Source of the DNA: Dyella jiangningensis
GTDB taxonomy: Bacteria; Pseudomonadota; Gammaproteobacteria; Xanthomonadales; Rhodanobacteraceae
Length of the DNA stretch: 64,000 nucleotides
Direction of reading: 5' to 3'
NCBI GenBank assembly: GCA_000632805.1
Contig: CP007444.1
Coordinates: 3,522,772-3,586,771, forward strand
Below, one piece after another: positions 22,399 through 34,181 of this stretch. Every line of letters starts with the position of its first letter. Position 1 is the first letter of the stretch. The position numbers were made by a program, and so were the translations under genes. The notes below the pieces were generated by a model, which worked only from the letters and a program-made list of their open reading frames with translations, ran no database searches and had not been told where the DNA came from.

Positions 22399-23313
22399 TC
22401 AGATCGCCTGAGCGGGGTGCGCGTAGGAGATCGGCGCGGTGGCCGGATCATCGGCGAAGCTCACTTCTTCCCAGGCCGTCACGTCGGCCATCAAGGTGCG
22501 CAGCAGCTTGTTGTTGAGCTCGTGGCCCGACTTGTGGGCGTAATACGCGCCGACCAGGCTGTGGCCCAACAGGTACAGATCGCCGATCGCGTCGAGGATC
22601 TTGTGCTTCACGAATTCGTCCTCGTAGCGGAGGCCGTCTTCATTGAGCACGCGGTAGTCGTCCAGCACCACGGCGTTGTCCATCGAACCGCCGAGCGCGA
22701 GGTTGTGTTCACGCAGCATCTCGATGTCGCGCATGAAGCCGAAGGTGCGCGCGCGGCTCACTTCCTTCACGAACGAGGTGGTGGAGAAGTCGATCTCTGC
22801 CTTCGAGGTGCGCTTGCTGATGATCGGATGGTTGAACTCGATCGAGAAGCCAACCTTGAAGCCTTCGAACGGCTCGAAGGTGGCCCACTTGTCGCCTTCC
22901 TGCACCTTGATCGGCTTCTTGATGCGGATGAAGCGCTTGGCGACGTTCTGTTCCTCGATGCCTGCGGACTGCAGCAGGAACACGAACGGGCCCGCGCTGC
23001 CGTCCATGATCGGCACTTCCGGCGCGGAAAGATCGACATAGGCGTTGTCGATGCCGAGGCCGGCCATCGCGGAGAGCAGATGCTCAACGGTGGAGACACG
23101 GACGTCGCCATTGACGAGCGTGGTGGACAGGCGCGTGTCGCCGACATTGTCGGGACGAGCCGCGATTTCCACCGGCGGATTCAGATCGGTACGACGAAAC
23201 ACGATGCCCGTATTCGGGGCAGCAGGGCGAAGCGTCATGTACACCTTGTCGCCGGTATGCAGACCGACGCCTGTGGCGCGAATGATGTTCTTGAGCGTAC
23301 GCTGCTTGATCAT
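22399..23313 (-). CDS. lpxC: UDP-3-O-acyl-N-acetylglucosamine deacetylase
   Basis: This 304-residue zinc amidase catalyses the committed step of lipid A synthesis. Zinc ligands are visible in [11 protein letters not shown] (first histidine) and [14 protein letters not shown] (second histidine and aspartate). [20 protein letters not shown] at the N-terminus and [19 protein letters not shown] near the C-terminus are family signatures; the last includes the catalytic histidine. It lies downstream of ftsZ, as in most gammaproteobacteria, but with a long 468-base gap that probably carries its own promoter. Confidence 0.97.
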   Translation of the reverse strand: MIKQRTLKNIIRATGVGLHTGDKVYMTLRPAAPNTGIVFRRTDLNPPVEIAARPDNVGDTRLSTTLVNGDVRVSTVEHLLSAMAGLGIDNAYVDLSAPEVPIMDGSAGPFVFLLQSAGIEEQNVAKRFIRIKKPIKVQEGDKWATFEPFEGFKVGFSIEFNHPIISKRTSKAEIDFSTTSFVKEVSRARTFGFMRDIEMLREHNLALGGSMDNAVVLDDYRVLNEDGLRYEDEFVKHKILDAIGDLYLLGHSLVGAYYAHKSGHELNNKLLRTLMADVTAWEEVSFADDPATAPISYAHPAQAI

Positions 23314-23503
23314 TTTTTGGGTACCTGTAAGGGGCAGCAGCCAAATTAGGGAACGGATGCTAACACAGTCTTAACCTGTGAAAAGGCGATCCATTCCGCA
23401 CACACTGTTCACCCTTTCATCTTCCTTTCATCCACGAATAACACTCATTCGTGAGGTGATCAGCATTTTTCCCAGCAACTTCAACGACTTGGGTTCTGAC
23501 ACA

Positions 23504-23541
23504 GCGCTCCGGACCGGGACGGGATTCCGGTCACGGAGCGC
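23504..23541. other. Hairpin in the ftsZ-lpxC intergenic region
   Basis: The 468-base gap between ftsZ and lpxC contains no convincing gene. It holds an imperfect 16/17-base stem (23504-23519 with 23525-23541, one bulge, 5-base loop). Neither strand shows a clear U tract, so it may be an attenuator, an RNA-processing site or the ftsZ terminator rather than a canonical terminator. A possible weak lpxC promoter (TAGCAT on the minus strand near 23357) precedes the lpxC start. Confidence 0.5.
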
Positions 23542-23781
23542 CGGGCCGGCCGAAAAAGACTTCCTCGGCAGGCCATGCGTCATCCCTGAAGCACAGTCGT
23601 TGGAGCTTGCGTACGTCCAGAACGCTCGCCGGCGACATCAGCGGACATCCCGCCCCAAAGGACGGAAAACCCTTGCGTACACCCGTTTCCCGAGGGAACG
23701 ACAGGTGTGCGTTTCGTTACTGACAAGTGAAACCGGCGATTTGTTCAATTTTTCTTCAAATTATTTGCCCTGTCAGTTATC

Positions 23782-24963
23782 TCAGTCGGCCTGGCGGCGC
23801 AGGAAGGCCGGGATATCGAGGTAGTCAAAGCTCGGGTCGGCGCTCTTGGCCGAGGCGTTGGCCTCGACACGGGTGGTCGTGGTGACCTCCGGCTGGGCGT
23901 AATCCACCACTTCGTTGCCGGTGCCGGTACGCAGCACGACCGGACGCGGACGCTGGCGCATCTCGACCTGCTGGGTGACCACCGGACGCATCGGCTGGCG
24001 GGCCGCGGCGCGGTTGAGGCCCGTGGCGACGACCGTGACGCGCACGTCGTCCTGCATTTCCGGGTCGAGCGAGGTACCCATCACCACAGTGGCGTCTTCG
24101 CTGGCGAAGTCGTGAATGATGCGACCGATCTCGTCAAATTCGCGCATGGTCAGGTTCGGACCAGCGGTGACGTTGACGAGGATGCCGCAGGCGCCGTTGA
24201 GGTTGACGTCTTCCAGCAGCGGGTTGTTGATGGCAGCTTCGGCGGCGGCCTGCGCGCGGTCGTCGCCGCGGGCGGTACCCGAACCCATCATCGCCATGCC
24301 CATTTCGGACATCACCGTGCGCACGTCGGCGAAGTCGACGTTGATCAGGCCCGGTGCGGTGATGAGGTCGGCGATGCCCTGCACGGCGCCCTGCAGCACG
24401 TCGTTGGCGGCCTTGAACGCATTAAGAAGCGTCACTTCACGACCCAGCACCGACAGCAGCTTCTCGTTGGGCACGGTGATCAGCGAATCGACGTGCTGCG
24501 AGAGGTCCTCGATGCCCTTGGCCGCGACCTGCATGCGACGACGGCCTTCGAACGGGAACGGCTTGGTGACCACGGCCACCGTGAGGATGCCCTTTTCCTT
24601 GGCGAGCTGCGCCACGACCGGGGCTGCGCCCGTGCCGGTACCGCCGCCCATGCCGCAGGTGATGAACACCATGTCCGCGCCTTCGAGCACTTCCTCGATG
24701 CGCTCGCGATCTTCCAGTGCGGCCTGGCGGCCCACTTCCGGGTTGGCGCCGGCGCCCAGGCCCTTGGTCACGTTGGCACCCAGCTGCAGGTGCGTACGCG
24801 AACCGCAGCTCTTCATGGCCTGCGCGTCGGTGTTGGCGACGACGAACTCGACGCCTTCGATGTTTGCATTGAGCATGTGGGCCACGGCGTTGCCGCCGCC
24901 GCCACCCACGCCGATGACCTTGATGACTGCATTGGGTGCGAGTTTTTCGATCAGTTCAAACAT
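23782..24963 (-). CDS. ftsZ: Cell division GTPase FtsZ
   Basis: This 393-residue tubulin homologue forms the Z ring. The GTP-binding signature is MGGGTGTGAAPV, preceded by IGVGGGGGNAV, and NVDFADVRTVM forms the T7/synergy region. The C-terminal peptide LDIPAFLRRQAD is the conserved tail that binds FtsA and ZipA. ATG at 24963 is used because the upstream in-frame residues do not match the family. It is the last gene of the dcw cluster, 118 bases after ftsA. Confidence 0.98.
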   Translation of the reverse strand: MFELIEKLAPNAVIKVIGVGGGGGNAVAHMLNANIEGVEFVVANTDAQAMKSCGSRTHLQLGANVTKGLGAGANPEVGRQAALEDRERIEEVLEGADMVFITCGMGGGTGTGAAPVVAQLAKEKGILTVAVVTKPFPFEGRRRMQVAAKGIEDLSQHVDSLITVPNEKLLSVLGREVTLLNAFKAANDVLQGAVQGIADLITAPGLINVDFADVRTVMSEMGMAMMGSGTARGDDRAQAAAEAAINNPLLEDVNLNGACGILVNVTAGPNLTMREFDEIGRIIHDFASEDATVVMGTSLDPEMQDDVRVTVVATGLNRAAARQPMRPVVTQQVEMRQRPRPVVLRTGTGNEVVDYAQPEVTTTTRVEANASAKSADPSFDYLDIPAFLRRQAD

Positions 24964-25081
24964 TTCCCGTCCTCCGTAGAGCTCTGTTGTCGTTGTATCC
25001 GCAGGTGTCGACGTTCCTGTCGCCCCTTGGTGGCGGACGAACATCCATTCGTCCATGGCGAGGCCTCCTGCCCCACCCAAA

Positions 25082-26314
25082 TCAGAAATTCTTGGTGATC
25101 CAGCCGCGCAGCTTGTCGACCAGTCCGCCCACGCTTCCGCCCGAGGGCCCGCTCATGCGCATGCCGCCATGACGCGCGCCATGTAGCAGCAGCCCAACGC
25201 CGGTGGAATGCAGCGGATTGGAAATGACTTCGCCCAGGCCGCTGATGTGCTGCGGCACGCCGACGCGCACCATCTTGTGGAAGATCTCCTCGGCCAGCTC
25301 CAGCGCGCCTTCCATGCGCGACGCACCACCGGTGAGCACGACGCCGGCCGCCACCAGGTTCTCGTAGCCGGAGCGGCGCAGCTCGTCCTGCACCATCTCG
25401 AAGATCTCCTCGTAGCGCGCCTGCACCGACTGCGCCAGCGACTGGCGAGCGAGGCGGCGCGGCGGACGATCGCCCACGCTCGGCACCTGGATGGTTTCTT
25501 CCGCATGCGCCAGTTGCGCGAGCGCGCAGGCGTACTTGATCTTGATCTCCTCGGCGTGCGCGGTCGGCGTGTGCACGCCGTAGGCGATGTCGTTGGTGAC
25601 CTGGTCGCCGCCGACCGGCAGCGACTTGGTGTAGCGGATCGCGCCCTGCGTATAGATGGCGATGTCGGTGGTGCCCGCGCCGATGTCGACCAGACACACG
25701 CCCAGCTCGCGCTCGTCGTCGGTCAGCACGGACTTGGCACTGGCCACGGCCGAAGGCACCAGCTCGTCAACAGTGAGGCCGCAGCGCTGGATGCACTTAG
25801 AAATGTTCTGCACCGCCGCGGCCGCACCGGTCACCAGGTGCACGCTCGCTTCCAGGCGCACACCGCTCATGCCCACCGGCGAGCGGATGCCGTCCTGGCC
25901 GTCGATGCGATATTCCTGCGACTCCTTGTAGAGCACCTTGCGGTCGGCGGGGATCGCCACCGCACTCGCGGCTTCCAACACCTGGTCGAGATCGCCCGGG
26001 GTCACTTCGCGATCGCGGATCGCGGCGGTGCCGTGGGAGTTCTTGGTTTCCAGGTGGCTGCCGGAAATCGATGCGTAGACCGAGCGGATATCGCAGCCGG
26101 CCATCAGCTCGGCTTCTTCCACCGCGCGCTGGATCGAATGCACGGTCGATTCGATGTCCACCACCGAACCGCGCTTCATGCCGCGCGAGACGTGGGTGCC
26201 GATGCCGATCACTTCGATCGGTTCGCCCGGTTCGTACTCGCCGACGATCGCCACCACTTTCGAGGTGCCGATGTCGAGGCCGACCACCAGTTGCTTGTCG
26301 TTCTTGGTCTTCAT
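25082..26314 (-). CDS. ftsA: Cell division actin-like protein FtsA
   Basis: This 410-residue actin-family ATPase tethers FtsZ to the membrane. VVGLDIGTSKVVAIVGE is the phosphate-1 motif, VDIGAGTTDIAIY is phosphate-2, and VVLTGGASRMEG is the adenosine motif. The C-terminal amphipathic helix KLRGWITKNF is the membrane-targeting sequence. ATG at 26314 overlaps the ftsQ stop by 4 bases, so the genes are coupled. Confidence 0.97.
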   Translation of the reverse strand: MKTKNDKQLVVGLDIGTSKVVAIVGEYEPGEPIEVIGIGTHVSRGMKRGSVVDIESTVHSIQRAVEEAELMAGCDIRSVYASISGSHLETKNSHGTAAIRDREVTPGDLDQVLEAASAVAIPADRKVLYKESQEYRIDGQDGIRSPVGMSGVRLEASVHLVTGAAAAVQNISKCIQRCGLTVDELVPSAVASAKSVLTDDERELGVCLVDIGAGTTDIAIYTQGAIRYTKSLPVGGDQVTNDIAYGVHTPTAHAEEIKIKYACALAQLAHAEETIQVPSVGDRPPRRLARQSLAQSVQARYEEIFEMVQDELRRSGYENLVAAGVVLTGGASRMEGALELAEEIFHKMVRVGVPQHISGLGEVISNPLHSTGVGLLLHGARHGGMRMSGPSGGSVGGLVDKLRGWITKNF

Positions 26315-27048
26315 GTGCGGGGGGAGCCTCCAGCGTTCACGGTGCTCGCCTGGGGCGGCCATCGAACGGCAAATCCATTGGTGTAACGAAGATCGGCATA
26401 GGCGAAGCCCTCGGTGTGGCCCGCCATCAGCTGTGGGTAGACGTCGAGGAAACGGCGCAGGCGGCGACCGGCCTGGTCGCGATCGCCCACGACGATCTGC
26501 GCGCCGCTGTTCGTGGTGAGGCTCCAGCTGCCGCGCTCGGTGAGTGCGACGCCGGTGATTTTCAGTTTGGTGTTGGCGAATGCCTTCTGCGTTTCCGCAT
26601 AGAAGCTCACCACTTCCGCAAGGCGTGCGTCGGGGCCACGAAGGTCCGGCAGATCCGCGTTGGCGGACACGTCGGGCACGTCGAATACCAAGCCCTGGCG
26701 GCTGATCAGGCGCTTCTCGTTCCAGCGCGCGAATGGCTGGCGCTCATAGATGCGCAGGATCAATGTGTCGGGCCAGCGCTTGCGCGCTTCCACTGATTCA
26801 ACCCACGGCAAGGCGGCGACCGCCTTCTGCACGCCATCGAGATCGAGCGCGAAGAAGCCCTTGCCGAGACGCGGCATGACGACGGTACGGAGCTCATCCT
26901 CGGTCACATGCTTGAACTCGGCTTGCACCGTCAACTGGGTCACCGGCCAACGATTGGCCGCAAACCATCCGCGCAGCACGCCGACGACCGGCAGCGCCAC
27001 GAGCGCGATGGCCAACACCCAGGCAACGAGGCGGATGGCTCCCCTCAC
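26311..27048 (-). CDS. ftsQ: Cell division protein FtsQ
   Basis: This 245-residue bitopic protein links early and late divisome parts. One N-terminal membrane helix ([19 protein letters not shown]) is followed by a POTRA domain ([19 protein letters not shown]) and the FtsQ/DivIB beta domain ([20 protein letters not shown]). It overlaps ftsA by 4 bases and ddlB by 4 bases. Confidence 0.95.
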   Translation of the reverse strand: MRGAIRLVAWVLAIALVALPVVGVLRGWFAANRWPVTQLTVQAEFKHVTEDELRTVVMPRLGKGFFALDLDGVQKAVAALPWVESVEARKRWPDTLILRIYERQPFARWNEKRLISRQGLVFDVPDVSANADLPDLRGPDARLAEVVSFYAETQKAFANTKLKITGVALTERGSWSLTTNSGAQIVVGDRDQAGRRLRRFLDVYPQLMAGHTEGFAYADLRYTNGFAVRWPPQASTVNAGGSPRT

Positions 27049-27980
27049 ACGTCCTCCCGGAAGCTCGTTTCAAGCACGCGCCAGCAGAGCGTCTGGTAGT
27101 CGATGCCGGCGACGGCGGCAGCCTTGGGCACCAGCGAGTGCGAGGTCATGCCCGGCGCGGTATTCACTTCCAGCAGCCAGTTCTTGCCCTGCTTGTCGCG
27201 CATCACGTCGACGCGGCCCCAGCCCGAGCAGGCCAGCGCATCGAACGCGCGCAGCGCGAGGTCCTGCATCTCGCGCTCGGCGTCGCCGTGCAGGCCCGGG
27301 CAGATGTACTGCGTGTCCTCGGCGATGTACTTGGCGTTGTAGTCGTAGTACTCGCCCTTGGGCACGATGTTGATGGTGGCGAGCACCTGTCGGTCGAGCA
27401 CGCCGACGGTGTACTCGCCGCCCTCGATCAGGGTCTCCATCAGCATGTCGCCGGGGTAGCGCTGCGCCAGCGCCACGGCGGCGTCAAGGTCTTCTTCCTT
27501 GAACACGCGGGTGACGCCCACGCTGGAACCTTCCCAGGCCGGCTTCACGATCAGCGGGAAGCCGATCTCGCGTGCAGCGGCGTGCACATCGGCACCGCGC
27601 GGCAGCGCCTTGAACTTCGGCGTGGGCAGGCCAAGTGCCTGCCACACCAGCTTCGCGCGGATCTTGTCGAGCGACAGCGCCGAGCCCAACACGCCGGAGC
27701 CGGTGAACGGAATGCGCAGCGACTGCAGCGCGCCCTGGAGCTCGCCGTTCTCGCCGCCGCCGCCGTGCAGGATGTTGAACACACGCGCGAAGTGCCCCGC
27801 GCGAACGGCATCCAGCAGCGCGGGAATGCCGTCGATGGCGTGCGCGTCCACGCCGCGCGCCTGCAATGCGGCCAGCACGTTGCGGCCGGAATCGAGCGAC
27901 ACCTCGCGCTCGGCCGAGCTGCCGCCCATCACCACGGCGACGCGGCCAAACTGTGCGGGATCGGTAATCGTCTTCGTCAC
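27045..27980 (-). CDS. ddlB: D-alanine--D-alanine ligase B
   Basis: This 311-residue ATP-grasp enzyme makes the D-Ala-D-Ala dipeptide for MurF. Family segments are [43 protein letters not shown] and [15 protein letters not shown]. It sits between murC and ftsQ with 4-base overlaps on both sides. No murB lies between murC and ddlB. Confidence 0.97.
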   Translation of the reverse strand: MTKTITDPAQFGRVAVVMGGSSAEREVSLDSGRNVLAALQARGVDAHAIDGIPALLDAVRAGHFARVFNILHGGGGENGELQGALQSLRIPFTGSGVLGSALSLDKIRAKLVWQALGLPTPKFKALPRGADVHAAAREIGFPLIVKPAWEGSSVGVTRVFKEEDLDAAVALAQRYPGDMLMETLIEGGEYTVGVLDRQVLATINIVPKGEYYDYNAKYIAEDTQYICPGLHGDAEREMQDLALRAFDALACSGWGRVDVMRDKQGKNWLLEVNTAPGMTSHSLVPKAAAVAGIDYQTLCWRVLETSFREDV

Positions 27981-29416
27981 TTGTTCGTCCTCAGGCTGCC
28001 GATGTTCGCCAGCTCCACCGCCGCCGCGCCGATATCGCCGGCGCCGAGCAGCAGCAACAGGTCGCCGTCGCGCAACAGCGCGGGCAGCGTTTCCTTGAAT
28101 TCGCGCGGATGCTCGATCAGCACCGGATCGACCTTGCCGCGCGCACGCACCGCACGCGCCAGCGCGCGGCCGTCGGCACCCGCGATCGGCGCTTCGCCGG
28201 CCGGATAGACGTCCGTCAGCACCAGCACGTCGGCCTCGGCCAGCACGTTGGCGAAGTCATCCAGCAGATCGCGTGTGCGGCTGTAGCGGTGCGGCTGGAA
28301 ACCGACCACCAGGCGACGATCCGGCCAGCCGCCACGCGCGGCGGCGAACACTGCCGCGAGTTCGCGGGGATGATGGCCATAGTCGTCGACCAGCAGTGCC
28401 GTGCCCTTGTCGAGTGCGATCTCGCCGCGACGATGGAAGCGGCGACCGACACCCTGAAACTTCTCCAGCGCGCGCGCGATGGCCTCGGCTTCCACGCCCA
28501 GCTGCCAGCCGATGGTGGCGGCGGCGAGCGCGTTGAGCACGTTGTGGCGCCCCGGCAGGTTGAGCTTGACGTGCAGCGCCTCATTGCGGCCCGGGAGCCA
28601 CAGATCGAAATGCATCTCGAAGCCGTGTTGCGAGAGATTGCTCGCGCGCACGTCGGCGTCCTTGGTCTCGATGCCGTAGGTCATCACGCGACGCGGAGTG
28701 GACTTGGCCAGCACAGCAACTTCCGGGTCGTCCACGCACAGCACGGCCAGGCCATAGAACGGCAGGCGATGCAGGAAGTCAGCAAAGGCCTTCTTCACCA
28801 GCGCGAAATCACCGTGGTAATTCTCCAGATGATCGGCGTCGATATTGGTGACCACCGCGACCACCGGCGACAGCATCAGGAACGAGCCGTCGGACTCGTC
28901 CGCCTCGGCCACGATGTATTGGCCCGTGCCGAGCCGCGCATTCGCACCGGCCGCGTTGAGCTGGCCGCCGATCACGAAAGTCGGATCGTAGTTCGCCTCG
29001 GCCAGCACGCTCGCCGCGAGGCTCGTCGTGGTGGTCTTGCCATGCGTGCCGGCGATGGCGATGCCGCGACGGAAGCGCATCAGTTCGCCCAGCATCTCGG
29101 CGCGGGGCACCACGGGGATGCGCGCGGCGCGGGCTGCCTGCAATTCGGGGTTGTCGGCGTTGATGGCGCTGGAGGTCACCACGACATCGGCGTCGCCGAT
29201 GTTCTCGGCAGCATGACCGACGTGCACGTCGATGCCCAGCGCGGACAGGCGCTGCGCGGTCGGCGAATTGGCACGATCGGAGCCGGAGACGGCATAACCC
29301 AGGTTGTGCAGCACTTCGGCGATGCCGCTCATGCCCACGCCGCCGATGCCAATGAAATGCACGCGGCGAAACGTGGTCATCAAGTCTTCGTGCGCAAGCA
29401 AACGACGCGGCGTCAT
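27977..29416 (-). CDS. murC: UDP-N-acetylmuramate--L-alanine ligase
   Basis: This 479-residue Mur ligase adds the first amino acid of the peptidoglycan stem peptide in the cytoplasm. The N-terminal Rossmann motif is [17 protein letters not shown], the ATP P-loop is [13 protein letters not shown], and EADESDGSF and FQPHRYSRT are conserved. ATG at 29416 overlaps the murG stop by 4 bases; an internal ATG at codon 13 is an alternative. Confidence 0.97.
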   Translation of the reverse strand: MTPRRLLAHEDLMTTFRRVHFIGIGGVGMSGIAEVLHNLGYAVSGSDRANSPTAQRLSALGIDVHVGHAAENIGDADVVVTSSAINADNPELQAARAARIPVVPRAEMLGELMRFRRGIAIAGTHGKTTTTSLAASVLAEANYDPTFVIGGQLNAAGANARLGTGQYIVAEADESDGSFLMLSPVVAVVTNIDADHLENYHGDFALVKKAFADFLHRLPFYGLAVLCVDDPEVAVLAKSTPRRVMTYGIETKDADVRASNLSQHGFEMHFDLWLPGRNEALHVKLNLPGRHNVLNALAAATIGWQLGVEAEAIARALEKFQGVGRRFHRRGEIALDKGTALLVDDYGHHPRELAAVFAAARGGWPDRRLVVGFQPHRYSRTRDLLDDFANVLAEADVLVLTDVYPAGEAPIAGADGRALARAVRARGKVDPVLIEHPREFKETLPALLRDGDLLLLLGAGDIGAAAVELANIGSLRTNK

Positions 29417-30480
29417 GCGGCCACCTCCATGCAGGCACGTGCGATCACCGCCGCGGCGTCGGGCTTGGCCAGCGTGCGCGCGGCCTCTCCCATCGCGACC
29501 AGTCGCTCACGATCATCCAGCAGCGCCTCGAGGCGCTGCGCCAACTGCTGTACGTCCAGATCCTTCTCCTGAATCAATTCGGCCGCATGCACGGCGACCA
29601 GCGCCTCGGCATTGCGGGTCTGGTGGTCATCCACCGCATAGGGGAACGGCACGAGCACGGCACCGAGCCCGGTGGCCGTGAGCTCGGCCAGCGTGAGCGC
29701 GCCGGCGCGGCACACCGCGAGGTCGGCCCAGGCGTAGGTGCCAGCCATGTCTTCGATGAACGGCACGATCTGCGCCTCGACGCCGGCCTTCGCGTAGGCC
29801 GCACGTGCTTCGTCGATGCCGCGATTGCCGCACTGGTGCAGCACCTCGGGGCGCTGTGCCGGCGACAGCAAGGCCAATGCCTGCGGCAGTGCGATGTTCA
29901 AGGCACGAGCACCCAGGCTTCCGCCCAGCACGAGCAGGCGTGCACGACCGGTACGACTGGCCATGCGCTCACTCGGTGCCGGCAGCGCGGCAATGGCGCC
30001 ACGCACCGGATTGCCGACCCATTCGGCGCCGGGCAGCGCATCGCTGAAGCCTGCAAGCACGCGCTGTGCGTGCTCGGCGAGCTTGCGATTGGTGAAACCA
30101 GCGACGCGGTTCTGTTCGTGCACGAGCAGCGGCCGACGCATCATGCGGGCGGCGACGCCACCGGGGCCGGCGACGTAACCACCCATCGACAGCACGCTGC
30201 GCGGCTTGACGCGGCGAAGTGCACTGAGCGAAGCGAGCAAAGCGCGGGCCAGCATGAACGGCGCCAGCAACCGCGTCTTCAAACCCTTGCCTCGCAGGCC
30301 ACCGACCGGCACGGTCACCAGATCGATGCCATGCGCCGGCACGACTTTGGTCTCCATGCCACCTTCGGCACCGAGCCACACCACCGGCACGCCCTGCGCG
30401 CGCAGCGCTTCGGCGACGGCGAGGCCGGGGAAGATGTGGCCACCGGTACCGCCGGCCATGATGAGTACGGGCGCCGTCAT
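29413..30480 (-). CDS. murG: Lipid II synthase (MurG GlcNAc transferase)
   Basis: This 355-residue GT28 glycosyltransferase converts lipid I to lipid II at the inner face of the membrane. The N-terminal glycine-rich loop is [33 protein letters not shown] and the UDP-binding [11 protein letters not shown] are the second-domain signatures. Overlaps with murC and ftsW are 4 bases each. Confidence 0.97.
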   Translation of the reverse strand: MTAPVLIMAGGTGGHIFPGLAVAEALRAQGVPVVWLGAEGGMETKVVPAHGIDLVTVPVGGLRGKGLKTRLLAPFMLARALLASLSALRRVKPRSVLSMGGYVAGPGGVAARMMRRPLLVHEQNRVAGFTNRKLAEHAQRVLAGFSDALPGAEWVGNPVRGAIAALPAPSERMASRTGRARLLVLGGSLGARALNIALPQALALLSPAQRPEVLHQCGNRGIDEARAAYAKAGVEAQIVPFIEDMAGTYAWADLAVCRAGALTLAELTATGLGAVLVPFPYAVDDHQTRNAEALVAVHAAELIQEKDLDVQQLAQRLEALLDDRERLVAMGEAARTLAKPDAAAVIARACMEVAA

Positions 30481-31718
30481 GCGGTCACCGCCTCGCGCGC
30501 CGGCGTCGCGGCCACAGCCGCGTTCGCGTCGGGCACGGCGTTCGCCGGCATACGCGCCGCCATCTGGCGTGCATCGATGGCGCGATTGATTTCGTACGTG
30601 GTGCGCAGCAGGACGCCGGCCATCGCACAGGTCAGCACGATGGACGAACCGCCGTAGCTGATCAGCGGCAGGGTCAGGCCCTTGGTCGGCAGCGCACCGA
30701 GGTTCACGCCGATCGACACCATGGTCTGAAGGCCGAGCATCAGCGAGACGCCGCAGGCCACGAAACCGGCGAAGCGCTGGCCGATCTCCATGCCCTTGAG
30801 GCCCATGAACAGGCCACGACCCACCGCCAGCGCGAACAGACCCATCACCAGCAGGATGCCGGCCAGGCCGAGTTCCTCGGAGATGACCGCGAAGATGAAG
30901 TCGGTATGCGCTTCAGGCAGGTAAGACAGCTTGAGCACGCTCGAACCGAGGCCCACGCCGGTCCATTCGCCACGACCGATCGCCATCAGCGACTGGGTGA
31001 GCTGGAAACCGTCGTTGAACGGATCGGCCCACGGATCGATGAACGAGGTGAGGCGGCGCATGCGGTAAGGCTCGAACTTCGCCACGAACCACAGCAGCGC
31101 GACCACCGGCAGGCCCATGCCGCCGAGATACATCGGCTTGGCGCCGCCCATCCAGATCATGCCGATGGTGACCGCGATCATCAGCGTGGCCGAACCGAAG
31201 TCCGGCTGCGCGAGCAACAGCAGCACGAACAGGCCCGCCACCATGATCGGCTTGAACAGGCCCCAGAAACTGGTTTCCACGCTCTCACGATGGCGCACGA
31301 GGTAACTGGCCGTATACACGACCAGGATCAGCTTCACCGCCTCGACCGGCTGGAAGCTGGTGATCAGGAAGTTGAGCCAACGGCGCGCGCCGTTGATGCG
31401 CATGCCGATGCCCGGCACGAACACCAGCAAGAGCAGCACCACCGCACCCGCCAGCAGCAGGTACGCGTTCTTCTCCATCAGCTTCAGCTCGGTGCGCATG
31501 GCGATACCCGCCAACACCATGCCGATGCTGAGGAACAGCAAGTGGCGCTTGAGGAAATAGAACGCACCGATGTGCTGGCTCTCGGCCACCGCAATCGAGC
31601 TGGACGCCACCATCACCACCCCGATGCAGGCCAGACCGACGAGCGCGATCACCAGCGGCATGTCGTAACTGCCGCGGGGTCCCTGTCGTCGTTTGGCCTG
31701 GGTGGCGTCGAAGAACAT
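30477..31718 (-). CDS. ftsW: SEDS peptidoglycan glycosyltransferase FtsW
   Basis: This 413-residue polytopic SEDS protein polymerises lipid II at the septum with FtsI. About ten membrane segments are visible. LTSFIDPWADPFNDGFQLTQSL carries the conserved periplasmic DPW region (its first 20 residues are diagnostic), and HTDFIFAVISEELG and PLISYGGSS are SEDS signatures. It lies between mraY (2-base gap) and murG. Confidence 0.96.
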   Translation of the reverse strand: MFFDATQAKRRQGPRGSYDMPLVIALVGLACIGVVMVASSSIAVAESQHIGAFYFLKRHLLFLSIGMVLAGIAMRTELKLMEKNAYLLLAGAVVLLLLVFVPGIGMRINGARRWLNFLITSFQPVEAVKLILVVYTASYLVRHRESVETSFWGLFKPIMVAGLFVLLLLAQPDFGSATLMIAVTIGMIWMGGAKPMYLGGMGLPVVALLWFVAKFEPYRMRRLTSFIDPWADPFNDGFQLTQSLMAIGRGEWTGVGLGSSVLKLSYLPEAHTDFIFAVISEELGLAGILLVMGLFALAVGRGLFMGLKGMEIGQRFAGFVACGVSLMLGLQTMVSIGVNLGALPTKGLTLPLISYGGSSIVLTCAMAGVLLRTTYEINRAIDARQMAARMPANAVPDANAAVAATPAREAVTA

Positions 31719-31720
31719 GA

Positions 31721-32821
31721 TCAGCGCACCTTCAACGTGGCGAGGCCGATCAGCACCAGCACGACGCTGATGATCCAGAAGCGCACGATCACGCGCGGCT
31801 CCGGCCAGCCTTTCAATTCAAAGTGGTGATGGATCGGCGCCATGCGGAACACGCGCTTGCCGGTCATCTTGAAGCTGGCCACCTGGATCATCACCGAGGC
31901 GGTTTCCATCACAAACACGCCACCCATCACGAGCAGCACGATTTCCTGACGCACGATGACGGCAATGGCAGCGAGCGCCGCGCCAATGGCCAGCGCGCCC
32001 ACATCGCCCATGAACACCTGTGCGGGATAGGTGTTGAACCAAAGGAAACCGAGGCCAGCGCCGGACAGCGCGCCACAAAAGATCGCCAACTCGCCCGCGC
32101 CCGGAATCGACGGGATGCCCAGGTATTCGGAGAACACGCGGTTGCCCGCGAGATACGCGAACACGCCGAGCGCGCCGGAGACCAGCACGGTCGGCATGAT
32201 GGCGAGGCCATCCAGGCCGTCGGTGAGATTCACCGCGTTGGAGAAGCCCACGATCATGAAGTAGGCGATGACCACGAACATCACGCCCAGCGGCACGGCC
32301 ACCTGCTTGAACAGCGGCACGTACAGCGCCGTTTCGGCGACCGGTGCGTTACCGACGCCATGCGGGGCGGTGTAGTAGAGGAACAGCGCGGCGGCGAGGC
32401 CGAACACTGACTGCCAGAAATATTTCCAGCGCGAGGCGAGGCCACGGCTGTCCTTCAGCACCAGCTTCTTGTAGTCGTCGTAGAAGCCGATCACGCCGAA
32501 GCTGAGCAGCACGGCCAGCACCAGCCACACGTAGCGGTTATGCAGGTCAGTCCACAGAATGGTGGAGAGGGTGACCGCCAGCAGGATCATCACGCCGCCC
32601 ATGGTCGGCGTGCCGGCCTTGGACAGATGCGTCTGCGGGCCGTCCTTGCGCACCACCTGGCCTGCCTTCAGCTCGGCCAGCTTGCGGATGACGTTGGGTC
32701 CGAACAACAGCGACATCGCCAGCGCGGTGAGCGCGGCCATGATGGTGCGGAACGTGATGTACTGGAACAGGTGGAGGGCAGTGAAGTGCCGTGCCATCCA
32801 GTCTGCGAGTTCAAGCAGCAT
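31721..32821 (-). CDS. mraY: Phospho-N-acetylmuramoyl-pentapeptide transferase
   Basis: This 366-residue integral membrane enzyme attaches the UDP-MurNAc-pentapeptide to undecaprenyl phosphate, forming lipid I. About ten membrane helices are seen. [16 protein letters not shown] (catalytic aspartates), [11 protein letters not shown] and [11 protein letters not shown] are the family signatures. It overlaps the murF stop by 11 bases. Confidence 0.97.
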   Translation of the reverse strand: MLLELADWMARHFTALHLFQYITFRTIMAALTALAMSLLFGPNVIRKLAELKAGQVVRKDGPQTHLSKAGTPTMGGVMILLAVTLSTILWTDLHNRYVWLVLAVLLSFGVIGFYDDYKKLVLKDSRGLASRWKYFWQSVFGLAAALFLYYTAPHGVGNAPVAETALYVPLFKQVAVPLGVMFVVIAYFMIVGFSNAVNLTDGLDGLAIMPTVLVSGALGVFAYLAGNRVFSEYLGIPSIPGAGELAIFCGALSGAGLGFLWFNTYPAQVFMGDVGALAIGAALAAIAVIVRQEIVLLVMGGVFVMETASVMIQVASFKMTGKRVFRMAPIHHHFELKGWPEPRVIVRFWIISVVLVLIGLATLKVR

Positions 32822-34181
32822 CGGATGCGCCCTCCCCTGTTTTCTTGTTATCGCGGAGCGCAGCGACCACCTGATCCATGCCGGACGAGCGCGAGCCCTT
32901 CACCAGACAGGCAACGCCGCTGTGCAGATGTTGTTTCAGTGCGGCGGCCAATGCCGCCTTGTCGGCGAAGTGCTCGCCACGTTCGCCGAACGCCTTCACC
33001 GCCACCGCACTCAGCGGACCGACCGCGAACAGGCGATCGATGCCGCGCTGATGCGCGCGCTCGCCGATGCCGGCATGCAGCGCCACGGCGTTCTCGCCGA
33101 GTTCAGCCATGTCGCCCAGCACCAGCCAGCGCTCGCCTTCGGCGAGGGCCAGCGTGTCGATGGCGGCGCCGACGGAACCCGGATTGGCGTTGTAGCTGTC
33201 GTCGATCAGCGTCCAGCCACCGGGCATACGCTCGAACTGCAAACGACCGGCAACGCCGGGCACGTTTTCGAGGCCTTCCACGATGGTGTCGAGCGGCACG
33301 TCGAGAGCCAGGGCGATCGACGCAGCGGCCAACGCATTGGCGATGTTGTGGCGACCGGCCAGCGGCAGCTGCACTTCGGCGTCGCCCACCGGCGTACTGA
33401 GCAGGAAGTGCGAGCCGTCCACGCGCTGGTCGAGGATGTCGGCGCCCACGTCCGCCTTGTGATCCAGCGCGAAGCGCAGCTGGCGACGCGTGCCGGCCAG
33501 CCCCGTAAAAAAGCTGGCGAACGCCTCGTCCGCATTGATGATCGCCACGCCGTCGACCGGCAAGGCCTGATACAGCGCGCCCTTGGTCTCGGCCACGCCT
33601 TCCACGCTACCCATGCGCTCAAGATGAGCGGGTGCGATGGTGTTGACGAGGCCGATATCGGGCCGTGCGATGGCGGCGAGGTAGGCGATGTCGCCTGGCT
33701 TGCCCGCGCCCATTTCCAACACGGCGTACTCGGTGTCCTGCGGCATCGCCAGCAGGGTCAGCGGCAGGCCCAGTTCGTTGTTGTAGTTGCCGGCATTGAC
33801 GTGCGTGCGACCGTGGCGCGACAGGATCGATGCCGTCAGCGTCTTGACCGTGGTCTTGCCGTTGGAGCCGGTGATGCCGATCACGCGCACGTTGCTTTGC
33901 GCACGCACGGCGCTGGCGAGGTCGCCCAGGGCGAGTTCCGTATCGTCGACCAGCACCTGCGGCAGGTCGAAGTCGACCTTGCGCGTGACCAGCGCGGCAA
34001 TCGCGCCCCTGGCCTTGGCATCCGCGAGGAAATCGTGCCCGTCGACGCGTTCGCCCTTGATCGCCACAAAGAGGTCGCCGGGCTGCAGCTTGCGCGTATC
34101 GATGGCGACGCCGGTGACGTCCACGTCCTCGCCAAGCAGGCGCCCACGAGTCCAAAGGGCGATGGCGCTCAAGCGCATCAT
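32811..34181 (-). CDS. murF: UDP-MurNAc-tripeptide--D-Ala-D-Ala ligase
   Basis: This 456-residue Mur ligase completes the pentapeptide. The P-loop is [13 protein letters not shown] and the [13 protein letters not shown] and DSYNANPGS segments are typical. It overlaps murE by 4 bases and mraY by 11. Confidence 0.96.
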   Translation of the reverse strand: MMRLSAIALWTRGRLLGEDVDVTGVAIDTRKLQPGDLFVAIKGERVDGHDFLADAKARGAIAALVTRKVDFDLPQVLVDDTELALGDLASAVRAQSNVRVIGITGSNGKTTVKTLTASILSRHGRTHVNAGNYNNELGLPLTLLAMPQDTEYAVLEMGAGKPGDIAYLAAIARPDIGLVNTIAPAHLERMGSVEGVAETKGALYQALPVDGVAIINADEAFASFFTGLAGTRRQLRFALDHKADVGADILDQRVDGSHFLLSTPVGDAEVQLPLAGRHNIANALAAASIALALDVPLDTIVEGLENVPGVAGRLQFERMPGGWTLIDDSYNANPGSVGAAIDTLALAEGERWLVLGDMAELGENAVALHAGIGERAHQRGIDRLFAVGPLSAVAVKAFGERGEHFADKAALAAALKQHLHSGVACLVKGSRSSGMDQVVAALRDNKKTGEGASDAA

